NCBI GenBank assembly: GCA_023140175.1
Contig: JAGLMD010000085.1
Coordinates: 1 to 36,879, forward strand
Direction of reading: 5' to 3'
DNA from: Nanobdellota archaeon
GTDB taxonomy: Archaea > Nanobdellota > Nanobdellia > Woesearchaeales > WJIZ01
DNA: 36,879 nt
Translations under genes and position numbers: made by a program
Notes under the pieces: model-generated
Seen by the model: the letters and a program-made list of their open reading frames with translations, nothing else
Database searches by the model: none
What the model was told of the DNA's origin: nothing
Shown here: positions 1 to 6,304 of the stretch, piece after piece
Position numbering within the stretch: position 1 is the first letter of the stretch
How the letters are laid out: each line of letters begins with the position of its first letter

Positions 1-52
1 GCGCTCAACTATATTTATTTGACATAAAATTGAGCGCGTGATGGTCGCGCTC
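1..52. repeat. Left-end hairpins of the IS element
   Basis: GCGCTCAA (1-8) is perfectly complementary to TTGAGCGC (30-37). GAGCGCG (32-38) also pairs perfectly with CGCGCTC (46-52) around a 7-base loop. The two stems share bases 32-37, so they exclude each other. In this family subterminal hairpins are bound by TnpA; which of the two is used here cannot be told. Confidence 0.65.
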
Positions 53-112
53 TGGAAAAAAGAACCAAGCTAGCTTAAGCTATACTTCTATAAAAAACCA
101 TCGGAGAAAAAA

Positions 113-577
113 ATGAAAAACGAACTTCGAAGTAGTGGCCACACTGTTGGCGAGACAAATCTGCACCTACAATTTACGCCTGCTTATAGGCGTGATATCT
201 TTATAGATCCATTGATTAGGGAACTTACAGTAGCTTATGTTATGCAGAGATCCAAGGAGATGAAAGTTGAAATAGTAGCAATCGAATGTGGTCCAGACCA
301 TTTACACCTCTTTGTTAAGCACTGGAAAAACTGGAAAATACCTGTTTTAGCAGGCCAGCTTAAAACATATTCCAGCAGATTAATGCGCAAAGGACATAAG
401 TATATGTTTGAAGATAAACTTTGGGGAGATAAATTTTGGAGTTCTGGTTATTTTCATAGGACAATAGGAGCGATAACATCAGAGACTGTCAAGAAATATA
501 TTCAGGAAGGTCAAAAAAAGCATTGGAAGGAAGCAGAAGAAAAGAAGCAAAAAACATTAATGAATTATGCAAGTTAA
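113..577 (+). CDS. tnpA: IS200/IS605 family transposase TnpA (Y1 HUH)
   Basis: Transposase of 154 residues, the usual size for the family. The HUH metal-binding motif is visible as DHLHLFV (H63 and H65). The likely catalytic tyrosine is Y129 in VKKYIQEGQ, on the C-terminal helix. Enzymes of this family cut and rejoin single-stranded DNA at hairpin-flanked ends through a 5'-phosphotyrosine intermediate. The reading frame and both key residues are intact, and hairpins flank the gene, so the element could be active. The ATG follows a GGAG-type ribosome site (CGGAGAAAAAA). Confidence 0.9.
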   Translation: MKNELRSSGHTVGETNLHLQFTPAYRRDIFIDPLIRELTVAYVMQRSKEMKVEIVAIECGPDHLHLFVKHWKNWKIPVLAGQLKTYSSRLMRKGHKYMFEDKLWGDKFWSSGYFHRTIGAITSETVKKYIQEGQKKHWKEAEEKKQKTLMNYAS

Positions 578-587
578 TCCAACGACG

Positions 588-618
588 CCACGGGTTGAGC
601 ACAGAGCGAAACCCGTGG
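588..618. repeat. Right-end hairpin of the IS element
   Basis: CCACGGGTT (588-596) and AACCCGTGG (610-618) form a perfect 9-bp stem with a 13-base loop, 10 bases after the tnpA stop codon. Position and shape match an IS200/IS605 right-end hairpin. It could also end the tnpA transcript. Confidence 0.65.
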
Positions 619-621
619 TAG

Positions 622-840
622 TTCACAGATTGCAAACAGGAATTAAATTGGGGAAGATGCAGTTTTAGAGAACTAAAACCTCATGCTAAATGGGATACAT
701 TAGTAATGTTTGCATACACAATTCTCAAGGGATTTATTAAAATAAAAGATGTATTCAAAAAGGGAATAAGAACGATTGGAAATGCAGTAGACTATGTGAG
801 AGAAAATACGGAATTACATTCCTTATTTATAAAGTGCTAA
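622..840 (+). pseudogene. Start-less ORF fragment next to the IS
   Basis: An open frame runs from just after a TAG at 619-621 to a TAA at 838-840, about 72 codons. It reads like protein (for example FRELKPHAKWDTLVMFAYT) but has no start codon near its beginning; the first ATG is about 80 bases in. It begins exactly where the IS right end is expected. The simplest reading is the C-terminal remnant of a gene interrupted by the IS, with the N-terminal part outside the window. I do not recognise the family; a fragment of another transposase is possible. Confidence 0.4.
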
Positions 841-985
841 ACTTGAGTAATATATTATCAAATGCTGCCTTGTCTTCTTCACTTATTTCTGTGTCAAGTT
901 CTACTGCATAAGATATTGTTGGAGTTATCAAGAAAGATATAACAAACAGCTTAAATACAATATCCATAATTCTTGTGTTGTTCAT
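827..985 (-). CDS. Small secreted or membrane protein, possibly a truncated pilin-like gene
   Basis: A 52-residue ORF with a hydrophobic signal-like segment (VFKLFVISFLITPTISYA, residues 10-27) followed by an acidic stretch, EISEEDKAAFDNIL. Short archaeal VirB2/TrbC-like proteins often start with a leader and a similar acidic helix, then carry two membrane helices. Here those helices are missing and the frame ends in the region shared with the fragment at 622-840. It therefore looks like the 5' remnant of such a gene. The start follows GGGGATGAG and lies 4 bases after the preceding small ORF. The family link is inference. Confidence 0.4.
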   Translation of the reverse strand: MNNTRIMDIVFKLFVISFLITPTISYAVELDTEISEEDKAAFDNILLKFSTL

Positions 986-989
986 TTTC

Positions 990-1085
990 TCATCCCCTGC
1001 TTCTTCTCATGTCTTCTTCCTCACACTTTCGTATCTCCTCTTTTAATTTTTCAAACCAGATTGGCTGTATATAATCTTCTTCCAT
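990..1085 (-). CDS. 31-residue hypothetical protein
   Basis: A short charged ORF beginning MEEDYIQPIWFEKLKEE and ending in an Arg-rich tail. Its start is preceded by GGTGATTATT, a good match to an archaeal Shine-Dalgarno sequence (GGTGAT). It sits directly upstream of the 52-residue ORF on the same strand, so the two may form a small operon. It is too short for a family call. Confidence 0.35.
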   Translation of the reverse strand: MEEDYIQPIWFEKLKEEIRKCEEEDMRRSRG

Positions 1086-1209
1086 AATAATCACCAAATT
1101 CTGAAAAGAGAAAGCATCTTATAAACTTTGTATGGCAATCGTATATACAAAATAATTGTAGAATATCAATTCATAATGTGTTTCGCAAGAAAGTCACAAA
1201 AATATAAGG

Positions 1210-1341
1210 TGCGGGGAAGAGGATTCGAACCCCTGTAAGCACTAAGCTAATAGGTATCTTCCAGTCATCGCTTATCCCTAAGTCTGGAATACCGTATGAC
1301 AGGCCTAAGCCTATCCCGTTTGACCGCTCCGGCATCCCCGC
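1210..1341 (-). tRNA. tRNA-Leu (UAG) with intron
   Basis: Read on the minus strand, the 5' strand GCGGGGA pairs with TCCCCGC, followed by discriminator A. The D arm is GCCGGAGCGGTCAAACGGG. The T arm is AGGGG-TTCGAAT-CCTCT. The anticodon stem is ATAGG with CCTAT, with loop CTTAGG plus A and anticodon UAG (Leu, CUA). A variable arm of about 14 bases, with stem AGC/GCT, fits a class II tRNA. Removing the 48-base intron leaves 84 bases; CCA is not encoded. A TATA-like TTTTTAAA lies about 30 bases upstream. Confidence 0.93.
1256..1303 (-). other. tRNA-Leu intron (position 37/38)
   Basis: Between G37 and A38 lie 48 bases starting CCTGTCAT and ending GGAAGAT. The exon CTT of the anticodon loop can pair with AAG near the intron 3' end. 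ATA at the 3' splice site can bulge, and the intron start CCTGTCAT pairs with ATGACTGG inside the intron apart from one T-T mismatch. This resembles an archaeal bulge-helix-bulge site with a weakened central helix. The exact cut could shift by a base. Confidence 0.75.
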
Positions 1342-1434
1342 ATAAAAGATGACTTTTTGTATCCTTATCCTCTTTAAAAATTTAACTAATTTGTATAGAA
1401 AGCTATTTAAATTGTATAAAGATTCTGAATAGCC

Positions 1435-2082
1435 ATGAAAAACATAATCTTGTTTATAGGAATAATGTCTGTCTTATTATTATCATCCTGCATAAAGGAT
1501 GAATGCAATGGTGATGACAGCTGTTATTTTGATAAAGCTATGTCCTTAGATGATGAGTTCTATTGCTCGAGCATCCAAAGTGCAACGATAAGGAAGTCAT
1601 GTGTTGCAGAGCTCGCTATAAACAGGGAAGATCTGGATATGTGCGATTCAATTAATAGCAGCTATTGTATAGCAACTATTGCTGAGAATAAGGAAGAATT
1701 AAGCATTTGCGGAACAATATCTGATACATATTGGCATGATAATTGTTATAAAAGTATGGCCATCAAAACAAATGAGGGCAGGATATGCAGTAATCTTCTT
1801 TTTGTTGATAGCAGGGATGAGTGCTATGCGCTGATGGCCAAGGAGCTTAATCAAACAAATCTTTGCTATTTTATTGTTGATAGGGAGAATAGGGACCTTT
1901 GTATAAGCAGAAGAGCAATCTTCCTGAGGAATTCCAATGACTGCTATAACATACAAGAGCCATTGATACGCTCAACATGTTATTATAAGATAGCCATTTA
2001 TACAGGCAAAGAAAAGATATGCGATAATATACAAATAAGCATGATTAGAAGAGATTGTAAAGAAGAGTTATCAAAATCTTAA
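1435..2082 (+). CDS. Cys-rich repeat lipoprotein
   Basis: Protein of 215 residues with a signal peptide ending in a lipobox-like LLLSSC, so Cys19 would be lipidated and the protein anchored outside the membrane. The rest is made of about eight loosely repeated units of roughly 20-25 residues with spaced cysteines, of the type C-x-x-I, then R-x-x-C-x-x-x-L/I-A. The cysteines probably form disulfides between short helices. Similar Cys-repeat surface proteins are common in DPANN genomes, but no function is known to me. It converges on the L37e gene with 5 bases between stop codons. Confidence 0.7.
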   Translation: MKNIILFIGIMSVLLLSSCIKDECNGDDSCYFDKAMSLDDEFYCSSIQSATIRKSCVAELAINREDLDMCDSINSSYCIATIAENKEELSICGTISDTYWHDNCYKSMAIKTNEGRICSNLLFVDSRDECYALMAKELNQTNLCYFIVDRENRDLCISRRAIFLRNSNDCYNIQEPLIRSTCYYKIAIYTGKEKICDNIQISMIRRDCKEELSKS

Positions 2083-2087
2083 AATTT

Positions 2088-2258
2088 TTATTTTCCTTTT
2101 TTCTTCCAGTTGTAAGACCTTTTTTTTGGAGAATCGCCATAGCCGCAGCTTGAACATTTCTTTTTTCTTACATGGAGGGTTCTTTTTCCGCATCTTCTGC
2201 AGAATACCATATTCTTTTTGCCTGATCTTTTACCCCTAGAAGCAGTTCCATCACTCAT
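2088..2258 (-). CDS. rpl37e: 50S ribosomal protein L37e
   Basis: A 56-residue zinc-ribbon protein. CRRCG (C20, C23) and CSSCG (C35, C38) supply the four zinc-binding cysteines, and the ending RSYNW is typical of L37e. The N-terminus MSDGTASRGKRSGKK matches the basic N-terminal strand that binds 23S rRNA. It follows the LSm gene by 14 bases on the same strand; LSm-L37e is a long-known archaeal gene pair. Length is close to the family's roughly 60 residues. Confidence 0.93.
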   Translation of the reverse strand: MSDGTASRGKRSGKKNMVFCRRCGKRTLHVRKKKCSSCGYGDSPKKRSYNWKKKGK

Positions 2259-2272
2259 TTTAATCTAGAAAT

Positions 2273-2497
2273 TTATTCCGGTGAGATTATAGTTATGGTG
2301 TCTCCTCTTATGAAAACCACGCCTAATTTTCTTTTCATCTCTCCTTCCATCCTCTCCTCTGCGTTTTCAAGAACAACATTTATGTGAATATCAAATGCCT
2401 TTAAAGTGCCGATATATTGTTTATTGTTTTTTAATTCTACAATTACTTTTTTGTCCTTTGATCTGTTTAATGCATCTAATGGTCGTGCAGTTTCCAT
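2273..2497 (-). CDS. Sm-like archaeal protein (SmAP/LSm)
   Basis: A 74-residue Sm-fold protein. The Sm1 motif is visible (VIVELKNNKQYIGTLKAFDIHINVV in pattern, residues about 18-42), including the acidic FDIHIN segment, and Sm2 appears as GVVFIRGDTI. Archaeal LSm proteins form heptameric rings that bind U-rich RNA. It leads a two-gene operon with L37e, the conserved archaeal order. The C-terminus IISPE is the usual end of the fold. Confidence 0.93.
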   Translation of the reverse strand: METARPLDALNRSKDKKVIVELKNNKQYIGTLKAFDIHINVVLENAEERMEGEMKRKLGVVFIRGDTITIISPE

Positions 2498-2617
2498 AAT
2501 AAAACACCCCTAAAAAATGATATATTATGGAATGTCAGATGCTTTATAAATCTTTTCATTAAAAATTTTCTATAGTTTTGATATCAATTTGTTTTTGAGA
2601 AAAGTGCTATCAAAAAA

Positions 2618-2655
2618 TTTATAAACAGTAGAAACTCTATGAAAAGTGTGAGGAG
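2618..2655 (+). promoter_or_regulatory. Promoter and ribosome site of aroQ
   Basis: A TATA-like TTTATAAA (2618-2625) is followed by GTGAGGAG ending 2 bases before the ATG at 2658. This gene therefore seems to have a very short leader with a Shine-Dalgarno sequence, unlike its many leaderless neighbours. Confidence 0.55.
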
Positions 2656-2657
2656 TT

Positions 2658-2945
2658 ATGTCAGATAAAATGAATAATGTCAGAAAACAGATTGACAGGA
2701 TAGATTTAGTTATCATTACAGCATTGGCAGAACGTATGTCTCTGATGCCTGATATCGCAGAATATAAGAAAAAGAATAACATATCTGTTTTTCAGGAGAA
2801 GCGTGAACAGGAAATAATGAAGCGGCTTAAGAAGATTGCTAATGATTATAATTTAAATGAGGGTTTTGTGGAAGAGTTTTTCTTGAGTGTCTTTAATGAA
2901 GCAAAAAGAATCCAGCATGAAATCATCAATAATAAAGTAGAATGA
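2658..2945 (+). CDS. aroQ: Chorismate mutase (AroQ type)
   Basis: A 95-residue all-helical AroQ domain. It converts chorismate to prephenate, the first step toward phenylalanine and tyrosine. Visible landmarks are VRKQIDRIDLVIITALAERM at the N-terminal helix with the catalytic Arg, then AEYKKKNNISVFQEKREQEI with the active-site Lys and Glu positions. Length fits stand-alone mutases. No other aromatic-pathway gene is in the window. It converges on cbf5 with a 2-base gap. Confidence 0.88.
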   Translation: MSDKMNNVRKQIDRIDLVIITALAERMSLMPDIAEYKKKNNISVFQEKREQEIMKRLKKIANDYNLNEGFVEEFFLSVFNEAKRIQHEIINNKVE

Positions 2946-2947
2946 AT

Positions 2948-3925
2948 TTAGTACTTTCCTTCTTTCATAAATACCTTATTTACCCTGACTGCTATGCCTT
3001 TATTTTTATCACACATTGTTATTGATGTCATCAGTGCTTCTCCAATCGCTATCAACTCATTTTTTAGGGACAATACAGCTGCCAAATCACCAGGGTTAAT
3101 GTCATTGTATAGTTTTGAAATTCCAGGGACTGCCAAATCACGGCCATGGCATAAGGATTCAATAGCTGAATCGTGAACCCATATCTTAGGTAAATGGGTT
3201 ACTGCGTTTTCTATGGGCTGTATAACTTTTCTTATGAACTTTTCATTTTTATCTTCTTCCCAATAAGAATATGCATCGGCAAGATCCTGTAATGTACATA
3301 AAGTAGATTCATCGAAACATCCTGCTTTGGTTCTTCTCAGTTCTGCCATATGTGCTCCTGTTCCCAGCTTTTTTCCCATGTCTGAACACAATTTTCTGAT
3401 GTACGTTCCTGCCTGGCATCCAACTTTAAACAAGACATCTTTTCCTTCAATTTCGAGTATTTCCATGTAATAGATGTTCCTTTCTCTTTCCTGCCTCTTC
3501 ACAGCTGATTTTATCGGTGGCAATTGAGTTATCTTGCCGGTAAATGCCTTGAAGACCTTCTTTATTTTTCTCTCTTCTATCTCTTTATGGATATGCATTA
3601 TGCATACATATTCCTTGCCGGCAGGCAATAAAGTCTGAACTATCCTTGTTGCTCTTCCTAAAGCTATGGCCAGGACTCCTGTAACTCCAGGATCAAGGGT
3701 TCCAGAGTGGCCTGCTTTTTTTATGTTGAGAATTCTTTGGGCATAATCGCTAACCTGGTGTGATGTGGGGCCCTTTGGCTTGTCTATATTCACTATACCT
3801 AACTGAATCAATTCTTCTACTTTTCTTTTTTCAGGATTATCTCCCAGGTTAGGGTCGGTGATCGATTCTTTCTTTATGATAATATCTTTTTTTATTTCTT
3901 CGAAAGGCAGTTTATTTTCTGTCAT
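2948..3925 (-). CDS. cbf5: tRNA/rRNA pseudouridine synthase Cbf5
   Basis: A 325-residue TruB-family enzyme, the catalytic subunit of archaeal H/ACA ribonucleoproteins; it also modifies tRNA U55. The N-terminal extension leads into VNIDKPKGPTSHQV. HSGTLDPGVTGVLAI follows, with the catalytic Asp in TLDP. Further on are VCIMHIHKE and QLPPIKSAVKRQ, and a C-terminal PUA domain from about residue 230 (LPKIWVHDSAIESLCHG onward). Length matches archaeal Cbf5. The partners Nop10, Gar1 and L7Ae are not in this window. Confidence 0.95.
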   Translation of the reverse strand: MTENKLPFEEIKKDIIIKKESITDPNLGDNPEKRKVEELIQLGIVNIDKPKGPTSHQVSDYAQRILNIKKAGHSGTLDPGVTGVLAIALGRATRIVQTLLPAGKEYVCIMHIHKEIEERKIKKVFKAFTGKITQLPPIKSAVKRQERERNIYYMEILEIEGKDVLFKVGCQAGTYIRKLCSDMGKKLGTGAHMAELRRTKAGCFDESTLCTLQDLADAYSYWEEDKNEKFIRKVIQPIENAVTHLPKIWVHDSAIESLCHGRDLAVPGISKLYNDINPGDLAAVLSLKNELIAIGEALMTSITMCDKNKGIAVRVNKVFMKEGKY

Positions 3926-3981
3926 TTTGGTAAGGTTGAGAAAATGCTTTAATAATCTTTTTATCGGAGGATGTCTTCAGC

Positions 3982-4358
3982 TCATTCTGGATTATATTCT
4001 CCTTTTAGAGCAGATAAAACATTTTTTATGTTAAATGGCTTTGGGATGATTATCACCCCTAGTCCGATTGTATCATCCATTGCCTGACCAATATCGGCTC
4101 CAGAGCAAATCACAATCGGATTCTTATATCCCCTTTCTCGTGCATATCTGGCTAGTTCAGCGCCTGTTCCATCTCCCAGGTTCATATCGAATATATTGCA
4201 CTATATTCTGATAACTTGTCACTTTTTACTATTTTCATACTTTCTTCTCGGTTTTTTGCATAAGTAGAATCTATTTCCAGTATTTTTAAAGTGCCTATCA
4301 GAGCATCTGCAGTGAGTTCATCATCCTCTGCTATCAGTATTTTTTTTAAATTTCCCAT
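3982..4358 (-). pseudogene. Response-regulator receiver domain, frameshifted
   Basis: The first frame (4358-4182) encodes the start of a receiver domain, ILIAEDDELTADALI, with the acidic metal-binding pair. The second (4185-3982) encodes FDMNLGDGTGAELARYA, holding the phospho-acceptor Asp, then VICSGAD and PKPFNIKN with the conserved Lys. Together they make one stand-alone receiver of about 125 residues. The frames differ by the loss of one base near 4185, where stop and restart overlap as ATATGA. It could be decay, an assembly error, or two coupled half-proteins. No histidine kinase is nearby. Confidence 0.75.
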
Positions 4359-4408
4359 AATAAATAAAGGGAATTAATTCGCATATAAAAATATAATCAA
4401 TTTAAGAA

Positions 4409-4996
4409 TCAGGGCTTTCTCATATCTGTTCTGCCTTGAGGGGCAGTGGGCTTTGCCTCTATATTTTTTGGTTTGACAGCTTCCTTTGGAGCATGCTGTT
4501 TTGGGTGCTCTTTTTTCAGTTCTTTTATCTCTTCCTTCTGGATCTCTTTGCCTTTTTCTGCTTTTTTTTCTATTATCTTCTCAGTCTTTTCTTCCAGTTT
4601 CTTAAACCCTTCTTCTATCTTTTTTTCTTCTTTACCCGTCTCTTTTTTTTCAGCCTTCTCTTTTCCAACTTTCTTCTTTTCTGTTTCAACTGGTTTTTCT
4701 ACAGGTGCTCCTTCTAATTCTGCAAAGACATTGCCTTCTTCATCTTTTTTGGCAACCACTTTAATATGATGCGGGGGCTTTTTTATCCCATCTTTCCAGA
4801 TATTTAAGTTTGCATACTTCCCGATCTTTACTTTGTCGGATTTCATATGCCTGACTAGAAATTTTCTCAGTGCAGTTATCGCTTTCTTGCTTCTTTTATA
4901 TCTAGGAGACTTAAGGAATTCTTTTCTAAGGGGAACATTATAAACTCTCTCTAAGACAATCTTCTTTTCCTTTTCTTTCTTTTTTTCTTTAGCCAT
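4409..4996 (-). CDS. rpl31e: 50S ribosomal protein L31e with long Lys/Glu tail
   Basis: Residues about 10-90 are L31e: RVYNVPLRKEFLKSPRYKR, then AITALRKFLVRHMKSDKVKIG and NLNIWKDGIKKPPHHIKV. The family is normally 85-100 residues, but this protein has 195 because of a C-terminal extension from about residue 95 rich in Lys, Glu and Pro. The tail is highly charged, low in complexity and probably disordered or helical. It is last in the S19e-PDCD5-L39e-L31e operon, one base after L39e. Confidence 0.93.
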   Translation of the reverse strand: MAKEKKKEKEKKIVLERVYNVPLRKEFLKSPRYKRSKKAITALRKFLVRHMKSDKVKIGKYANLNIWKDGIKKPPHHIKVVAKKDEEGNVFAELEGAPVEKPVETEKKKVGKEKAEKKETGKEEKKIEEGFKKLEEKTEKIIEKKAEKGKEIQKEEIKELKKEHPKQHAPKEAVKPKNIEAKPTAPQGRTDMRKP

Positions 4997-4997
4997 C

Positions 4998-5171
4998 TTA
5001 TGCTTTTATTTTTGTCCTTCTCCAGCTTCTTTTTACAACAGTATGTCTTCCTGGATGGACTCTTCTTGTCTTGCCATATATCTTTGGCACTGTCCAGAAA
5101 GGGGCCCATCTTGTCCTTCTTCCTGCTTTTGCTAATCTTTTCTTCTTTCCAGGATGTTTTGTTCTTGCCAT
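4998..5171 (-). CDS. rpl39e: 50S ribosomal protein L39e
   Basis: A 57-residue, very basic protein beginning MARTKHPGKKKRLAKAGR and containing RRVHPGRHTVVKRSWRRTK, the usual L39e layout near the peptide exit tunnel. It lies between PDCD5 (1-base gap) and L31e (1-base gap). The L39e-L31e pairing is conserved in archaea, which supports the call although the protein is short. Confidence 0.92.
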   Translation of the reverse strand: MARTKHPGKKKRLAKAGRRTRWAPFWTVPKIYGKTRRVHPGRHTVVKRSWRRTKIKA

Positions 5172-5172
5172 T

Positions 5173-5508
5173 TCATATCCTTTTGATCTTAAATTCCCGT
5201 TTTTTAGGCTCTAATTGTTTTAATATTCCCTTGAATTGAGTATCATCAATCTTATTCTTTATATGGCCTGCCTGAATCATCTGGCCAAGCACAGCCAAAA
5301 CATTCATTGCTTTTTCAGCATGAGCAACCTTCAGATTGCCATATCTTTGTAATGCTTCTTTGGCCAGGAATTGCTTGACCAAAGCTTCCAGTTGTTCTAT
5401 CTGGTTTTGTATCCTTTGCTGTTCTCCTGCCTGTTCCTGTAATCCTTCCTGCTGTCTTGCCTGTAACTCCATTAATTTCCTTTTCTTTATTTCCTCTAAT
5501 TCATCCAT
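5173..5508 (-). CDS. PDCD5-family DNA-binding protein
   Basis: A 111-residue helical protein of the PDCD5/TFAR19 family, which in archaea is annotated as DNA-binding. It has an N-terminal charged helix (MDELEEIKKRKLMELQARQ), a Gln-rich middle, and the signature region AKEALQRYGNLKVAHAEKA with the following NVLAVLGQMIQAG. Its start overlaps the end of the S19e gene by 8 bases. Linkage with S19e and L39e is typical in archaea. Its cellular job is not settled. Confidence 0.92.
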   Translation of the reverse strand: MDELEEIKKRKLMELQARQQEGLQEQAGEQQRIQNQIEQLEALVKQFLAKEALQRYGNLKVAHAEKAMNVLAVLGQMIQAGHIKNKIDDTQFKGILKQLEPKKREFKIKRI

Positions 5509-6217
5509 TTTTATTGTCTTTCTGAGGTTGTTCTTTAGTATCTGTCTTTTCTTCAGCCTGCTTAGTCTCTTCTTTGGCTTCCTTTTCCCTGCTTATCTCT
5601 TCTTTTTTAGGAGCTTCTTTCTTAATCTCTTTTTTATCTTCTTTTATCTCTTTAGGAGCTTCTTTCTTAATCTCTTTTTTATCTTCTTTTATCTCTTTAG
5701 GATCTTCTTTCTTAATCTCTTTTTTATCTTCTTTTATCTCTTTAGGAGCTTCTTTCTTTTCTTCCTTCTCTTCTTCTTTAGCTGGTTTTTTACTTATTAA
5801 GGAAGAAGCTATCTTATCAAGGAATGACCTTCCTTTTGGAGCAATGACCCTTCCTTTATGAACTCCAATCTCTGCTTTTTTAATCAAACCTTCTTTTTCA
5901 AGCTGTTGGAGAATAACTCTTATGATCTTTCCAGATGCGCTGAAGAATTTTCCTGGTTTATGCCCGCGGTTCTTTTTACTGCCATATTTTATTCTTAATT
6001 TCTGAACGCCAATAGGACCAGATGATCTGTAGATTGTTCTAAGGATAGCAGCAGACCTTGCATACCACCAGTCTTCTCTTGCAGGTACTCTTTCTTTGGC
6101 TTTGCCTGTTTTAACAAATGCAGCCCATTCCGGAGCCTTAACATTTTCGACTTTAGCCAATTCCTTAGCTGTTTCTTCAATTAGTGTATTAGCTTCAACA
6201 TCATAAACTGTAGCCAT
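5501..6217 (-). CDS. rps19e: 30S ribosomal protein S19e with repeated Lys/Glu tail
   Basis: Residues 1-145 are S19e: ATVYDVEANTLIEETAKEL, PEWAAFVKTGKAKERVPAR, DWWYARSAAILRTIY, and the winged-helix region HKPGKFFSASGKIIRVILQ. The family is about 145-150 residues, but this protein has 238 because of a C-terminal tail built from 15-residue units of the type KEIKEDKKEIKKEAP. It is the first gene of the r-protein operon. The tail resembles that of L31e in the same operon. Confidence 0.95.
   Translation of the reverse strand: MATVYDVEANTLIEETAKELAKVENVKAPEWAAFVKTGKAKERVPAREDWWYARSAAILRTIYRSSGPIGVQKLRIKYGSKKNRGHKPGKFFSASGKIIRVILQQLEKEGLIKKAEIGVHKGRVIAPKGRSFLDKIASSLISKKPAKEEEKEEKKEAPKEIKEDKKEIKKEDPKEIKEDKKEIKKEAPKEIKEDKKEIKKEAPKKEEISREKEAKEETKQAEEKTDTKEQPQKDNKNG
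5610..5757. repeat. 45-bp tandem repeat inside rps19e
   Basis: Three 45-bp units (5610-5654, 5655-5699, 5700-5744) are identical except for one base (GGAG versus GGAT at the start of unit three). A partial fourth unit ends near 5757. Each encodes 15 residues of the Lys/Glu tail. Near-perfect identity suggests recent expansion, so copy number may vary between strains. Confidence 0.95.
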
Positions 6218-6304
6218 TTTTTTTCACTCATCCATGCCTTCCGGCATTAGAATCGCTACTAAGTAGCGTATGAAATGGAAGTAATTAACCATTTATAAAG
6301 ATTC

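Larger units (their letters stand above)
1..626 (+). mobile_element. IS200/IS605-type insertion sequence (TnpA only)
   Basis: A single tnpA gene lies between two strong hairpins, one at each end. This is the usual layout of IS200/IS605 elements, which move as single-stranded DNA and lack terminal inverted repeats. The left hairpin starts at base 1, so the true left end and its flanking target may lie just outside the window. The right end is placed shortly after the 588-618 hairpin, near TTCAC at 622-626, and is approximate. No tnpB is present. Confidence 0.75.

Noticed and set aside
1137-1200. Possible extra small gene downstream of the tRNA
   Set aside because: No ORF with a start, ribosome site or coding-like composition was found; it is AT-rich spacer.
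2994-3176. Plus-strand ORF opposite cbf5
   Set aside because: It lies wholly within the conserved PUA-coding part of cbf5 and has no independent support.
4436-4769. Long plus-strand ORFs rich in Phe/Leu/Ser opposite L31e
   Set aside because: They are antisense shadows of the Lys/Glu-rich tail on the other strand; they have no promoter and no family resemblance.
5610-5757. Possible CRISPR array (regular 45-bp units)
   Set aside because: The units are directly abutting without spacers and keep one reading frame inside S19e.
5336-5861. Plus-strand ORFs opposite PDCD5 and S19e with repeated hydrophobic units
   Set aside because: The apparent membrane repeats are only the reverse reading of the 45-bp tandem repeat that encodes the S19e tail.
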